This document shows positions 1 through 8,548 of a stretch of DNA of 48,706 bases, piece by piece. The notes under the pieces are model-generated. The model was not told where the DNA came from. It was given only the letters and a program-made list of their open reading frames with translations, and searched no databases. The translations under genes and the position numbers were made by a program. Origin of the DNA: Sphingomonadales bacterium UBA6174 (GTDB lineage: Bacteria; Pseudomonadota; Alphaproteobacteria; Sphingomonadales; Sphingomonadaceae). Location of the stretch: NCBI GenBank assembly GCA_002422945.1, contig DITW01000063.1:1-48706 (forward strand). The letters are read 5' to 3'. Every line of letters starts with the position of its first letter. The first letter of the stretch is position 1.

Positions 1-162
1 CGCCTGCTTAAAGCTGACCGCTACTACCGAACTTTCTGGCCGTTTCCCGTCGTTTCGTTGCCGATCCGTGGGCCGTTCCGTGCAGTCCGTCGCTGCGGTG
101 AACAGGCCTCTAAGACCACCCTCGATTCGGGTCAACCTCTTTGTTGCATATTTTTGACGTGA
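1..162 (+). other. Unidentified left-edge segment with a short open frame
   Basis: Frame 1 is open from the first base to a TGA at 160-162 (53 codons), so this could be the 3' end of a gene cut by the window edge. The translation is rich in Arg, Pro and Cys and I recognise no family in it. Frame 2 is also open until a TGA around 154-156, which weakens the coding argument. The composition turns T-rich after about 140. It may equally be non-coding sequence. Confidence 0.2.
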
Positions 163-426
163 ATTGACTTTGTTGTGGAAAAACAATAACTTCATTGTAT
201 GTGTCACCGCATACTCCATCTATGCGCCGGCAACGGCCTATATCGGCCCGTTCAACGGGTATGATGGTAACGATGTTGTTATATGGCTGAAATCCGGGCT
301 TTCTTCAGGCGTGTCAGCATGTGCTGGAACCGATTCCCCAGCCCTATTCTGGCCTTTCACATGATTCGTCCTCGCAGCTGGCACTCCATAGACCGTTGTT
401 TAACCACCTGCTGTTATCAACACCGC
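163..426. other. Non-coding leader upstream of the glycosyltransferase
   Basis: This stretch is more AT-rich than its surroundings and has no convincing gene. A possible promoter is TTGACT at 164-169 with TAACTT at 187-192 (17-base spacer), but the -10 match is poor. An in-frame ATG at 283 would add 48 residues to the glycosyltransferase; the added residues are Trp/Cys/His-rich and lack GT2 character, so I treat them as untranslated. Confidence 0.3.
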
Positions 427-1458
427 ATGTTCAAGTGCGTACCTTCCTCCCCATCCGACAGCACAGCCCGGGTAAGCGTTATCGTTCCCGCCTTTCGCGT
501 GGCCCATTTGTTACCGGAAGCACTTGAGTCGTTGCTGGCGCAGCACTTCACCGCATGGGAGTGCATTGTCATTGATGATGGCGCACCGGATGATGTGGCG
601 GGTGCCGTCCGCCCTTATCTGGCAGATCCGCGCATTCGCTTCCTTGCCACCCCCAACCAAGGCGTATCCGCAGCGCGCAACACTGCCATTGCCGCCAGCC
701 GCGCACCGTTGATTGCGTTGCTGGATGGTGACGATCTATTCCGCCCTGGATATCTGGCGTCCATGGTGCCTTTATTGGAGGCAGACCCAACAATCCGGTT
801 CGCGACCTGCAATGCCCTCATGTTCGGTGCTGTTCGTCAGCCACGTTTGTGCCTTCAGTTACCCCAAGGCCGTGGCGATGGCGTGCGGGGCAGTCTGGCC
901 GATGTGCTGGATCGCAGCTTTGGCGTCTATATCGGCACCTGCTTTCGCCGCATGGATTTCGATCGGATCGGTGGATTTGATACCGACATGACACAGGCCG
1001 AAGATTTCGACCTATGGGTGCGGCTGATGGCATTGGGCGGTCATGCCTATTTCGTAAATCAGATATTGGGAGATTATCGCGTGCGCGCCAATTCGGCATC
1101 GGCCCATGCCGAGCGGATGCTGATGGGCAATATGCGTGTGTATGAAAAGGCCCGCGCCGCACTCCCTGCCGATCATGGGGCGCAACCCCTGATCTCGCAA
1201 CTGATCAACGATACCCAAAGCGCGATTACTTTTGAACATGCGATGGACCGCGTCATCGACGGCGACACCCAACGTGGATTGAACGAACTCCGCCAAGTCC
1301 GGTCATTGGTCAATGGGCCAATCTGGGCATGCTCATTCGCATTGTGGCGGGTATTCCCGCAACTGGCGCAGCCTATGCTGCGCTGGCGGCGGCGTACACA
1401 TCGCCGGGGGGCAGAGCACAAAGGCATATTCCCCGGGCGCGTCGATATTCAATCATGA
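427..1458 (+). CDS. Family 2 glycosyltransferase
   Basis: Predicted cytoplasmic enzyme that transfers a sugar from a nucleotide-sugar donor to a growing surface polysaccharide or lipid-linked glycan; the exact sugar cannot be told. With the ATG at 427 the protein has 343 residues. The GT-A fold signs are VSVIVPAFRVAHLLPEALES near the N-terminus, VIDDGAPDD, the PNQGVSAARNTAI stretch, the metal-binding LLDGDD and the later EDFDLWVRLM, which supplies the likely catalytic acid. An upstream in-frame ATG at 283 exists but adds residues unlike the family, so 427 is preferred. The flippase gene follows 40 bases downstream on the same strand, so the two probably form the end of a polysaccharide gene cluster extending left of the window. 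Confidence 0.88.
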   Translation: MFKCVPSSPSDSTARVSVIVPAFRVAHLLPEALESLLAQHFTAWECIVIDDGAPDDVAGAVRPYLADPRIRFLATPNQGVSAARNTAIAASRAPLIALLDGDDLFRPGYLASMVPLLEADPTIRFATCNALMFGAVRQPRLCLQLPQGRGDGVRGSLADVLDRSFGVYIGTCFRRMDFDRIGGFDTDMTQAEDFDLWVRLMALGGHAYFVNQILGDYRVRANSASAHAERMLMGNMRVYEKARAALPADHGAQPLISQLINDTQSAITFEHAMDRVIDGDTQRGLNELRQVRSLVNGPIWACSFALWRVFPQLAQPMLRWRRRTHRRGAEHKGIFPGRVDIQS

Positions 1459-1498
1459 CAACATATATGAAAACTGATGCCAGATCAGGGACGAACCA

Positions 1499-2980
1499 AT
1501 GCATGTAATGTCGGTCCGCACGGCGGCGGCATGGTCGCTGGTTACGCAATACACAACATTCGCGCTGCAATTCATCGTCAGCCTCATACTGGCCCGGTGG
1601 TTTATCACGCCCGAAGAATTGGGACTGTTCTCGATTGCCTTTGCCGCGATCACTTTGATCGCTTTCTTGCAGGACTTTGGTGTCACGCGTTACATTGTCG
1701 GCGAGCGCGATCTCACCCCTGAAAAGCTGCAAATGGCGTTCACTGTTTCCGTCTGCTTTGCCTGGGGGATAGCATTGCTCAGCATCCTGTCGGCTTGGCC
1801 GATCAGTTGGTTTTATGACGACCCCCGGATGTTGCCGGTCACGCTGGTTCTCGCGACCTCCTATATTTTCGCGCCACTGGCGATCGTCCCACAGGCCATG
1901 TGCCAGCGACGGATGGACTATAAATCAAACGCCATGATCGAAATGGGGGTCGCATTGGCCAATATGATCGTCACCTTGGGGCTGGCGATTGACGGCCTTG
2001 GCGCATTGGCGCTGGCGTGGGGCGTATTCGCCCAACAAGTGGCCCGACTGGTCGTCAGCCAGTGGCGATCAGGCGGCATGTGGCCTTGGCCATGGCGCGT
2101 GCATGGCGCGCAGCCCGTATTGACCATTGGCGGCACCAATAGTGTGCAGGCGGTGTGTAACTCTGTCATCGCCCGCGCGCCGGAGCTAATGATCGGTCGC
2201 CTGATTGGCAATGTCGCGGTCGGGCTATTCGCCCGCGCATCCGGACTGGCGCTGCAATTGCGATTGCTGGTGTCGGGCGCAGTGACCGGCGTATTTTATC
2301 CCGCCTTCCGTCAGGTGCGTGATCGGGGCGACCCGTTGGGCGCGCCTTATTTGCGGGTGGTCGCCGCCTATACCGGGATCAGTTGGCCCGCATTGGCCGG
2401 TGTCGCGGTGCTGGCTCAGCCGCTGATCATCACGCTTTATGACAAGCGCTGGATGGCGGCGGCGCCCCTGCTGATCTGGGCGGCCTTGGCGCAACTATGC
2501 TATGCTTCGCTCCCTCTGCACGCCGACCTGCCGATCCTGTTGGACCGCATCCCCGCCATGATCCGACGGTTGATCGTCGATACGCTGGCCTCGATCTTGT
2601 TACTGGCACTGTCCGCGCCCTTTGGGATTGAGTGGGTCGCACTATCGCGACTGGTCCATGGGCTGTTGTGGATCATGATCTATGCGCCGTTCATGCGCGC
2701 AATATTGAACTTCAGCTGGCGAGACCTGATGCATATTTATGCCAAAAGCTTCCTTGCCACGCTGGCAGCGATTGCACCGCTGCTCATCAGTTATGCCCTG
2801 TGGCACAGCCCCTCTGATGCCGGGATCATTCAAGCATTAGGCGGGACAATGGCGGGGGTTTGCTGCTGGTTTGCAACCCTATATGCACTGCGTCACCCGC
2901 TATTTGCCGAAATCGCCTTGATGCTGGGCGATCTGCGTCAGGCATTATCAACGCCTCGGCCCGCACGCGCCCAGCAATAA
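1499..2980 (+). CDS. Oligosaccharide flippase (MOP/PST family, Wzx-like)
   Basis: Inner-membrane protein of 493 residues, almost entirely hydrophobic with about 12 to 14 predicted membrane segments, typical of lipid-linked oligosaccharide flippases of the polysaccharide transporter branch of the MOP superfamily. These move undecaprenyl-linked glycan units across the inner membrane for O-antigen, capsule or exopolysaccharide. The N-terminal layout, an amphipathic start followed by FIVSLILARWFITPEELGLF, fits the family. The start could be the ATG at 1499 or the one at 1508. It follows the glycosyltransferase closely and probably shares its transcript. It ends convergently with the CBS gene, with a hairpin between them. 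Confidence 0.85.
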   Translation: MHVMSVRTAAAWSLVTQYTTFALQFIVSLILARWFITPEELGLFSIAFAAITLIAFLQDFGVTRYIVGERDLTPEKLQMAFTVSVCFAWGIALLSILSAWPISWFYDDPRMLPVTLVLATSYIFAPLAIVPQAMCQRRMDYKSNAMIEMGVALANMIVTLGLAIDGLGALALAWGVFAQQVARLVVSQWRSGGMWPWPWRVHGAQPVLTIGGTNSVQAVCNSVIARAPELMIGRLIGNVAVGLFARASGLALQLRLLVSGAVTGVFYPAFRQVRDRGDPLGAPYLRVVAAYTGISWPALAGVAVLAQPLIITLYDKRWMAAAPLLIWAALAQLCYASLPLHADLPILLDRIPAMIRRLIVDTLASILLLALSAPFGIEWVALSRLVHGLLWIMIYAPFMRAILNFSWRDLMHIYAKSFLATLAAIAPLLISYALWHSPSDAGIIQALGGTMAGVCCWFATLYALRHPLFAEIALMLGDLRQALSTPRPARAQQ

Positions 2981-2981
2981 G

Positions 2982-3007
2982 CACCAGCGCCTAATCAGGC
3001 GCTGGTG
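2982..3007. terminator. Hairpin at the flippase / CBS convergent junction
   Basis: A perfect 10-base inverted repeat, CACCAGCGCC and GGCGCTGGTG, surrounds a 6-base loop. It lies 2 bases after the flippase stop. The stop codon of the opposite CBS gene sits in the loop, and its last codons are in one arm. No long T-run follows on either strand, so its strength as an intrinsic terminator is doubtful. Confidence 0.5.
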
Positions 3008-3423
3008 ATATATTCACGCATAGCCATGGCCTCAGCCTCGATCTGATCGATGCGCCGTTTGACGAGATCCCCGATCGACACGAACCCGACCATCCGTCCG
3101 TTCTCAACCACCGGCAAATGCCGCATCCGGCGACGAGTCATCAGGCTCAATGAGCCGATCACCGTCGTTGATGGCTCAACCGTCACCACCGGCGATGTCA
3201 TCAGGTCCTTCGCCTGAAGGTTCAGCGCGCTAGCGCCATCCCGCGCGAGGATGCGCAGCACATCACGTTCAGACAATATGCCGACAAGCGTTGCCCCATC
3301 CAGCACCGGTACAGCGCCGATGCGCCTTTCCGCAAGCAGGCCGACCACATCCGACACCAAAGCCTCTGGCGCGACGCTGGCGATCGAATCGGAACGTCCT
3401 GCGATGATGGCTGCAATCGTCAT
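2995..3423 (-). CDS. Tandem CBS-domain protein
   Basis: A 142-residue soluble protein made of two CBS motifs, about residues 8-62 and 75-130, with no attached enzyme or channel domain. The first carries VSDVVGLLAERRIGAVPVLD and LVGILSERDVLR; the second carries LMTRRRMRHLPVVENGRMVG and SIGDLVKRRI. CBS pairs bind adenine nucleotides and usually act as energy sensors or regulators of a partner protein; the partner is unknown here. The start ATG at 3423 is the first codon of the conserved N-terminus. It is transcribed toward the flippase and away from the next small membrane protein. Confidence 0.85.
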   Translation of the reverse strand: MTIAAIIAGRSDSIASVAPEALVSDVVGLLAERRIGAVPVLDGATLVGILSERDVLRILARDGASALNLQAKDLMTSPVVTVEPSTTVIGSLSLMTRRRMRHLPVVENGRMVGFVSIGDLVKRRIDQIEAEAMAMREYITSA

Positions 3424-3513
3424 ATGCGTCTCCCCTCATTGTCATTACCGGAAATACGGAGCTGACTCGCATTTCCTACTTGATGATCACACGATCGGCG
3501 CGCAAATGAAAGC

Positions 3514-3780
3514 ATGGAAAACCCAATTCCCGCATCCCAAATCGCCCTTCGTCGCCGCTACAAACGCATGATGGCGTGGATGGTGCTGGCCACCATCGCC
3601 ACCGTGATCGGTTCGCTCGGCTTTCTCTATATGGCGATAGGCGCACTCCCTATTCATATGGTGATCGCGACCTGCGTCGGCGTCGGCCTGTCGGTCCTGC
3701 TCGGCTCGGTCCTGATGTTGCTGGTGTTTATCAGCAATGCATCCGGCCATGATGCGGACGTGAACATGCCGGACGAGTGA
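3514..3780 (+). CDS. Small two-helix membrane protein
   Basis: An 88-residue protein with a basic N-terminus (ALRRRYKRM) followed by two hydrophobic segments at about residues 21-45 and 50-73, then an acidic, hydrophilic C-terminal tail. This suggests an inner-membrane hairpin. I do not recognise a family with a known function; similar small proteins are common in sphingomonad genomes as far as I recall. It stands alone between the CBS gene, which is divergent, and the tRNA gene. Coding is supported by codon-position bias and a conserved-looking hydrophobic pattern only. Confidence 0.65.
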   Translation: MENPIPASQIALRRRYKRMMAWMVLATIATVIGSLGFLYMAIGALPIHMVIATCVGVGLSVLLGSVLMLLVFISNASGHDADVNMPDE

Positions 3781-3867
3781 GGCCCCCTCACCCCATTTCA
3801 TCCCCCCGCTTCGCAAAAGCGCGTTGACAGCTTTTACAACAGCCCTTATCGGGCGACCCAACAGCGC

Positions 3868-3941
3868 TGCCCTGTCGTCTAATGGTAAGACCACGGACTC
3901 TGACTCCGTTAATTGAGGTTCGAATCCTCACGGGGCATCCA
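3868..3941 (+). tRNA. tRNA-Gln (anticodon CTG)
   Basis: A complete 74-base cloverleaf. The acceptor arm pairs TGCCCTG (3868-3874) with CGGGGCA (3931-3937), including one G-T pair, followed by T and an encoded CCA. The anticodon stem is ACGGA/TCCGT with loop CTCTGAC, giving anticodon CTG for the Gln codon CAG. The T arm is TGAGG TTCGAAT CCTCA. It stands alone and not in an rRNA operon. Confidence 0.95.
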
Positions 3942-4036
3942 ACTGTTCGCGAGAAAATCGCACGCTTCTGACATCTTTGTGATACGCCTCTGCTGCAAGA
4001 TGGGCATCGACCCATCCGGGACAGGACAGGCACGCA

Positions 4037-5575
4037 ATGTCGATTGAGCGTGAAATCGAGATCAAGCTCATCTTGCCCAATGGCGATCCAGCGCCCTTAT
4101 TGGCGCTCGTCCCTTTTCGGGCTAATCCTATCATCCTGCATTTCCACACCCGATATTTCGATACGCCGGATTGGAATTTGTGTCGGGCGCGCACGATTCT
4201 CCGTATCCGATGTTCGGACGATCGGATCGTCCAATGCGTGAAGATGCCCGCCAGCAATGCCCGGCCAACCGACCGGGCCGAGTGGGAACGGCCACTTGAA
4301 AATGATCAGGTCGCGCTCGATCTGCTACCCCGGTCGCCGCGCAATCGGCTGGCGCGGCTGATCGATGGCCAGCCTTTGCATCCCTTTGCCACGCTCGATG
4401 TCACGAGGCGCATCTGGACCATCGACCATCGCGGGTCGAAGATTGAACTCGCGCTCGATAGCGGCACGATCAGCGCCAATGGGCACAACGACAATATTGC
4501 CGAGCTTGAGCTTGAACTGCTTGAAGGCCGGGTAGAAGACATGATCGATTTCGCGCTTGGCCTGCCGCTTGGCCCTCGCCTCGCCTGGTCGATGCGGAGC
4601 AAGGGCGCGCGCGCGTATTTGATCGCACGCGGATTGCAGCCTGCAGCCGCAAAAGCCGGTCCCGTCATTTTATCGCCCGACCTTTCCCCCGCGCAGGCCT
4701 TTCAAGAAATCGCATGGCACTGCCTTGGCCACCTGCTCACCAACTATCGACTGGTGATCGACGCGCGGGATATGGAAGCCCTGCACCAAAGCCGCGTGGC
4801 GATTCGACGGTTGCGGGCGGCGTGCGCGCTATTCTCCGGATTGCTCAAGGATGAAAGGTCACGCCTGTTTCGGGCCGAACTGCGTGCGGCGGCAAGTGCG
4901 CTCGGACCGGCGCGCGATCTCGACGTGCTGATCGACAACATCCACGGCGTGATGGGCACATTGTCCGATCAGGACCCTCTTTTCACGCAACTCGCGCAAC
5001 AGCGCCGCGCGGCCTATGATCATGCGTGCGCCCTGCTCGACAGCGACACTTTCCAGCGGCTATTGCTCCAACTCGCCGCTTGGATTGAAAATGGCGATTG
5101 GCGCAAAGCCCTGATGGCCGCCGATCAACCGCGCCCAACCAATCTTACCAGCATGCTGGCGCAGGCACTCCAATCGCGTTTTCGCAAGGTGAAACAAGCT
5201 GGCCACCATTTCCGCCGCCTAGATGCGCCCGGCCGCCACCGCCTGCGGATCGAGATCAAGAAATTACGCTATGCTGCAGAGTTTTTCGGATCGCTCTTTC
5301 CCGATGCAGATCAGGTGATCGAGCGAGAGGCATTGATCGATGCGCTCGCCCGCTTGCAGGACCTGCTCGGCGAGCTCAACGATCTGGCCACAGGGCGCGC
5401 GATCGACATCGGGGGATTAGACAGCCTCAATGAAATCGAACAGGCCCGCCTGACGTTGATGCTGGAACAGGTGCTGCACGCATCGGATCGCACCGAAAAG
5501 CATTGCATCGATGATGCCAGACACGCGCTGCGCGATGCGCTGCGCCTGCCGCATTTCTGGCGCCAACAGGCATAG
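4037..5575 (+). CDS. CYTH and CHAD domain protein (triphosphate-tunnel family)
   Basis: A 512-residue cytoplasmic protein. The N-terminal CYTH domain, about residues 1-205, opens with the signature ExExK in REIEIKLIL and has a typical YFDTPDWNL strand and LRIRCSDD. CYTH enzymes of this kind hydrolyse inorganic tripolyphosphate in a metal-lined tunnel. The C-terminal CHAD domain, about 215-505, is helical with conserved His/Arg/Lys positions such as HQSRVAIRRLRA and HRLRIEIKKLRYAAEFFG; CHAD domains bind polyphosphate. The combination is a known architecture linked to polyphosphate metabolism. The start at 4037 lies 4 residues before the ExExK motif. It stands alone downstream of tRNA-Gln. Confidence 0.9.
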   Translation: MSIEREIEIKLILPNGDPAPLLALVPFRANPIILHFHTRYFDTPDWNLCRARTILRIRCSDDRIVQCVKMPASNARPTDRAEWERPLENDQVALDLLPRSPRNRLARLIDGQPLHPFATLDVTRRIWTIDHRGSKIELALDSGTISANGHNDNIAELELELLEGRVEDMIDFALGLPLGPRLAWSMRSKGARAYLIARGLQPAAAKAGPVILSPDLSPAQAFQEIAWHCLGHLLTNYRLVIDARDMEALHQSRVAIRRLRAACALFSGLLKDERSRLFRAELRAAASALGPARDLDVLIDNIHGVMGTLSDQDPLFTQLAQQRRAAYDHACALLDSDTFQRLLLQLAAWIENGDWRKALMAADQPRPTNLTSMLAQALQSRFRKVKQAGHHFRRLDAPGRHRLRIEIKKLRYAAEFFGSLFPDADQVIEREALIDALARLQDLLGELNDLATGRAIDIGGLDSLNEIEQARLTLMLEQVLHASDRTEKHCIDDARHALRDALRLPHFWRQQA

Positions 5576-5750
5576 CTTCCCGTCGGAGCGTAACGCCCGC
5601 GCTTGATAGTTGTTCCGCACACACGGCATAAACCCACCCATCCTGACTGAAAAAAAACGACATTATTCAAAATTTATGAATATGCGTGTGCTGAAAATGG
5701 ATTATGGCAGGTGCCGTTATCCATTTCGCTGATTGTCACAGGAGCCATAT

Positions 5751-6293
5751 ATGAAGTTTCATCTCCCCTTGATCGCCATGTCGGCCATTGCCCTGTCCGG
5801 CTGCGCGACCGAGAAATATGTCAACACGCAGGTGGCCGGTCTGGAAGCACGCCACGGCACCCGTCTGACTGCCGTTGAAGGCGCGGCGCAGGCCGCGCTC
5901 GACCGCGCAAATGCAGCTTTTGGCCTTGCAGAAGGCAAGTTTGTCTTTTCGACCGTGCTGAATGCCGATCAGGTCAAGTTCGATGGCGGCAAGGCTGTCA
6001 TTTCGGAAGAAGGCAAGGCTTACCTCGCCCAGTTGGCAGAACAGCTGAAAACCGAAAACAAGAATGTCTTTCTTGAAATTCAGGGCCACACCGATTCGGG
6101 CAAAACCGCTGAACAGCGCCTTGCCCTCGGCCAGCAGCGCGCAGAAGCCGTGCGCCTGATCCTCAATCAGCAGGGCGTTGCCCTCAACCGCATGTCGACC
6201 ATTTCTTATGGCGGCACCGCACCGGTTGCCCCGAACGACACCGCAGAAGGTCGCGCGTTGAACCGTCGCGTGGTGATCATCGGCGTTAAATAA
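5751..6293 (+). CDS. OmpA-family outer-membrane lipoprotein
   Basis: A 180-residue lipoprotein. The start is the ATG at 5751, preceded by a clear AGGAG at 5740-5744; a TTG frame extension at 5733 would include that Shine-Dalgarno sequence and is rejected. The signal peptide ends in the lipobox LSGC, so Cys at about residue 18 would be lipidated. A short helical linker leads to a C-terminal OmpA/MotB domain with the peptidoglycan-binding signs GHTD and NRRVV. It is likely anchored in the outer membrane and bound non-covalently to peptidoglycan. A strong terminator follows. It is not beside tolB, so it need not be Pal itself. Confidence 0.88.
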   Translation: MKFHLPLIAMSAIALSGCATEKYVNTQVAGLEARHGTRLTAVEGAAQAALDRANAAFGLAEGKFVFSTVLNADQVKFDGGKAVISEEGKAYLAQLAEQLKTENKNVFLEIQGHTDSGKTAEQRLALGQQRAEAVRLILNQQGVALNRMSTISYGGTAPVAPNDTAEGRALNRRVVIIGVK

Positions 6294-6613
6294 TCTATCA
6301 CCAAGCGGGCGCGGTCTGGCTGATGTGCCGACCAAGCGCCCGCTGGCAGGTCATTTGCCGCAACAAGGGGCTGGGGATATCAAAAATGTCCCCGGCCCCT
6401 TTTTGCGTATCAGGGTCAAGACCTACTTCAATGACGCCCATGTGCTGGAACCGGGTCGATCTGCACCAGATCAAGCCAGCAACACTTAAAATCACGCATA
6501 TTTCGTGCCGCACGCAAGTATTTCTCGCGCATATCCCGGCATATTGTATTGCATAACTTCCACGCCCGATGCATCCGCATCGCTGTCAGATCATTCTGCC
6601 GGAGTATTGATGC
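6294..6613. other. Intergenic region between the OmpA lipoprotein and galU
   Basis: Apart from the terminator at 6365-6404 I see no gene. The part from about 6470 to 6600 is relatively AT-rich and presumably carries the galU promoter, but no clear -35/-10 pair stands out. Confidence 0.4.
6365..6404 (+). terminator. Rho-independent terminator after the OmpA lipoprotein
   Basis: GGGGCTGGGGA and TCCCCGGCCCC pair over 11 bases with one G-T pair, around a loop of 11 bases, and are followed by TTTTT. AA before the stem can also pair with the T-run. Confidence 0.85.
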
Positions 6614-7480
6614 ATGCCACCTCGCGTTCGTAAAGCCGTATTCCCTGTCGCCGGCCTTGGCACCCGCTTCCTCCCCGCCACCAAATCGGTGCCGAAGGAA
6701 ATGCTGCCGGTCGTCGATCGTCCTTTGGTCCAATATGCGGTGGACGAGGCGTTGGAAGCCGGGATCGAACAATTGATCTTCGTCACGGGCCGGGGGAAAA
6801 TGGCGATCGAGGACCATTTCGACGTCGCCTTCGAACTCGAAGCCACGCAAACCAGCCGGGGCAAGAAACTCAACGCGCTCGATGGCACACGAATGAAACC
6901 CGGCAGTTGCGTGTTCGTGCGTCAGCAGGAACCGCTCGGCCTTGGCCATGCGATCTGGTGCGCGCGCGAAATCGTCGGCAATGAACCATTCGCGATTTTC
7001 CTGCCTGATGAATTCATGGTCGGCGCGCCGGGCTGTATGAAGCAGATGGTCGATGCGTATAACAAGATCGGTGGCAATCTGATCTGCGCGTTGGAGGTCG
7101 ATCCATCCGAAACCTCCAGCTATGGCGTGATCGATCCGGGCGCGCGCAATGGCGCACTGACCGAGGTCAAGGGTCTGGTGGAAAAGCCTGCTCCCGGCAC
7201 CGCCCCGTCCAATCTGATCGTGGCCGGTCGTTATATCTTGCAGCCCGATGTGATGCGCATCCTCGAAAATCAGGAAGCAGGCGCAGGCGGTGAAATCCAA
7301 CTCACCGACGCGATGGCGCAGATGATCGGGTCACAAGCCTTTCATGGCGTCACCTTTGATGGCGACCGTTATGACTGCGGGTCGAAGCTAGGCTTTGCAC
7401 AGGCCAATCTCGCGCTGGCGATGTCGATGCCGGATATCGGCCCGGCGCTCAAGGATTTCGCCCGAAAATTGGTCTGCTGA
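6614..7480 (+). CDS. galU: UTP-glucose-1-phosphate uridylyltransferase
   Basis: A 288-residue enzyme that makes UDP-glucose from UTP and glucose-1-phosphate in the cytoplasm, feeding polysaccharide, lipopolysaccharide and glycolipid synthesis. The nucleotidyltransferase signature GLGTRFLPATKSVPKEMLP is intact close to the N-terminus, and the later VEKP and GGEIQLTDAM motifs match bacterial GalU. Length is normal for the family. The start at 6614 gives the usual few residues before the glycine-rich loop. It stands alone, converging on ribA with only 6 bases between the stops; the polysaccharide genes at the left end of the window are a plausible user of its product. Confidence 0.95.
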   Translation: MPPRVRKAVFPVAGLGTRFLPATKSVPKEMLPVVDRPLVQYAVDEALEAGIEQLIFVTGRGKMAIEDHFDVAFELEATQTSRGKKLNALDGTRMKPGSCVFVRQQEPLGLGHAIWCAREIVGNEPFAIFLPDEFMVGAPGCMKQMVDAYNKIGGNLICALEVDPSETSSYGVIDPGARNGALTEVKGLVEKPAPGTAPSNLIVAGRYILQPDVMRILENQEAGAGGEIQLTDAMAQMIGSQAFHGVTFDGDRYDCGSKLGFAQANLALAMSMPDIGPALKDFARKLVC

Positions 7481-7486
7481 ACGCGC

Positions 7487-8548
7487 TTAATCGAGCATGT
7501 GCCCGGTGCGGTCCTTCTTCGTCGCCAGATAGGCGGCGTTGAAAGGGTTGGACGGCAATTGATGCGGCACGCGTTCAGCCACCGTCACGCCCATCGCTTC
7601 CAACACCGCGACCTTGTTGGGATTGTTGGTCAGCAAACGCACCTCGCTTTGCCCCAATAAGGCCAGCATCCGCGCCGCGATCCCGAAATCGCGCGCATCG
7701 ACCGCCAGCCCCAGCCGGATATTGGCATCGACGGTATCGAAGCCCTGATCCTGCAACGCATAGGCGCGCAGCTTGTTGATCAGGCCGATGCCGCGCCCTT
7801 CCTGGCGCAAATAGAGCAAAATCCCCCAGCTCGCCTGCGCCATTTCATGCAGGGCCGCATGCAATTGCGGCCCGCAATCGCATTTGAGCGACCCGAACAC
7901 ATCGCCGGTCAGGCATTCACTGTGCAACCGCACCACCGGCAGGCTGCCATCCGGTTGCCCGATCACAAGGGCGACATGCTCGGACGCATCCGATGCGCCG
8001 CGAAACGCGACAATCTCACATTCGGTCGATGCTTCCACCGGCAGGCGGGCGCGGGCGGCAATGAACAGATCAGCCGCATCGGCATAGCCCGCAACCTCCT
8101 CCACCGTCACCGTGACCGCGACATCAGCGCCAGACTTGCGCCAGAAAAACGCAGGTAGCATCCCGGCATGACGCGCCAGTCGCAGCGCCGCCGCCGCAAT
8201 CGCCTCTTGTTCCAGCGCCACGGCGCGAAACGGCCCCTTCAACGGGGTCGCAAGGTCCAGCACCGGATCGGCCATCGCCGTCGCCACCGCAAGGTCGATC
8301 CATGGCGCGCGTTCGACCAGCACCGCGCGATCCGGCTCAGCGGCCTCGATCTGGTTGGTCAGGCGCAGCGTTTCCGCCCGGCCTGCGGAAATCAGGATGC
8401 GGGCCGGGGTCTCCGGCTCAAACACTTTAAGGCGATGCTCATCCGCCGTCTCGATCGCCAGCACATCCACAGCAACATCGCCCGCGCAAATCCGCACCGG
8501 CCAACCCCGGCGCAAGGCATCGATTGCTTGGGCAGGATGGCGTGACAT
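7487..8548 (-). CDS. ribA: GTP cyclohydrolase II with degenerate DHBP-synthase-like N-terminus
   Basis: A 353-residue enzyme for the first step of riboflavin synthesis, opening GTP to the diaminopyrimidine precursor. The C-terminal half (about 155-350) is a complete cyclohydrolase II: the zinc site in SECLTGDVFGSLKCDCGPQL and the catalytic YLRQEGRGIGLINKLRAY. The first 150 residues begin like a DHBP synthase (AIDALRRGWPVRI) but the usual DEDRENEG-type active-site stretch is not visible, so the domain is probably inactive. The ATG at 8548 overlaps the TGA of xth as TGATG, which indicates translational coupling; a TTG one codon upstream is an alternative. No other riboflavin gene is nearby. Confidence 0.9.
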   Translation of the reverse strand: MSRHPAQAIDALRRGWPVRICAGDVAVDVLAIETADEHRLKVFEPETPARILISAGRAETLRLTNQIEAAEPDRAVLVERAPWIDLAVATAMADPVLDLATPLKGPFRAVALEQEAIAAAALRLARHAGMLPAFFWRKSGADVAVTVTVEEVAGYADAADLFIAARARLPVEASTECEIVAFRGASDASEHVALVIGQPDGSLPVVRLHSECLTGDVFGSLKCDCGPQLHAALHEMAQASWGILLYLRQEGRGIGLINKLRAYALQDQGFDTVDANIRLGLAVDARDFGIAARMLALLGQSEVRLLTNNPNKVAVLEAMGVTVAERVPHQLPSNPFNAAYLATKKDRTGHMLD

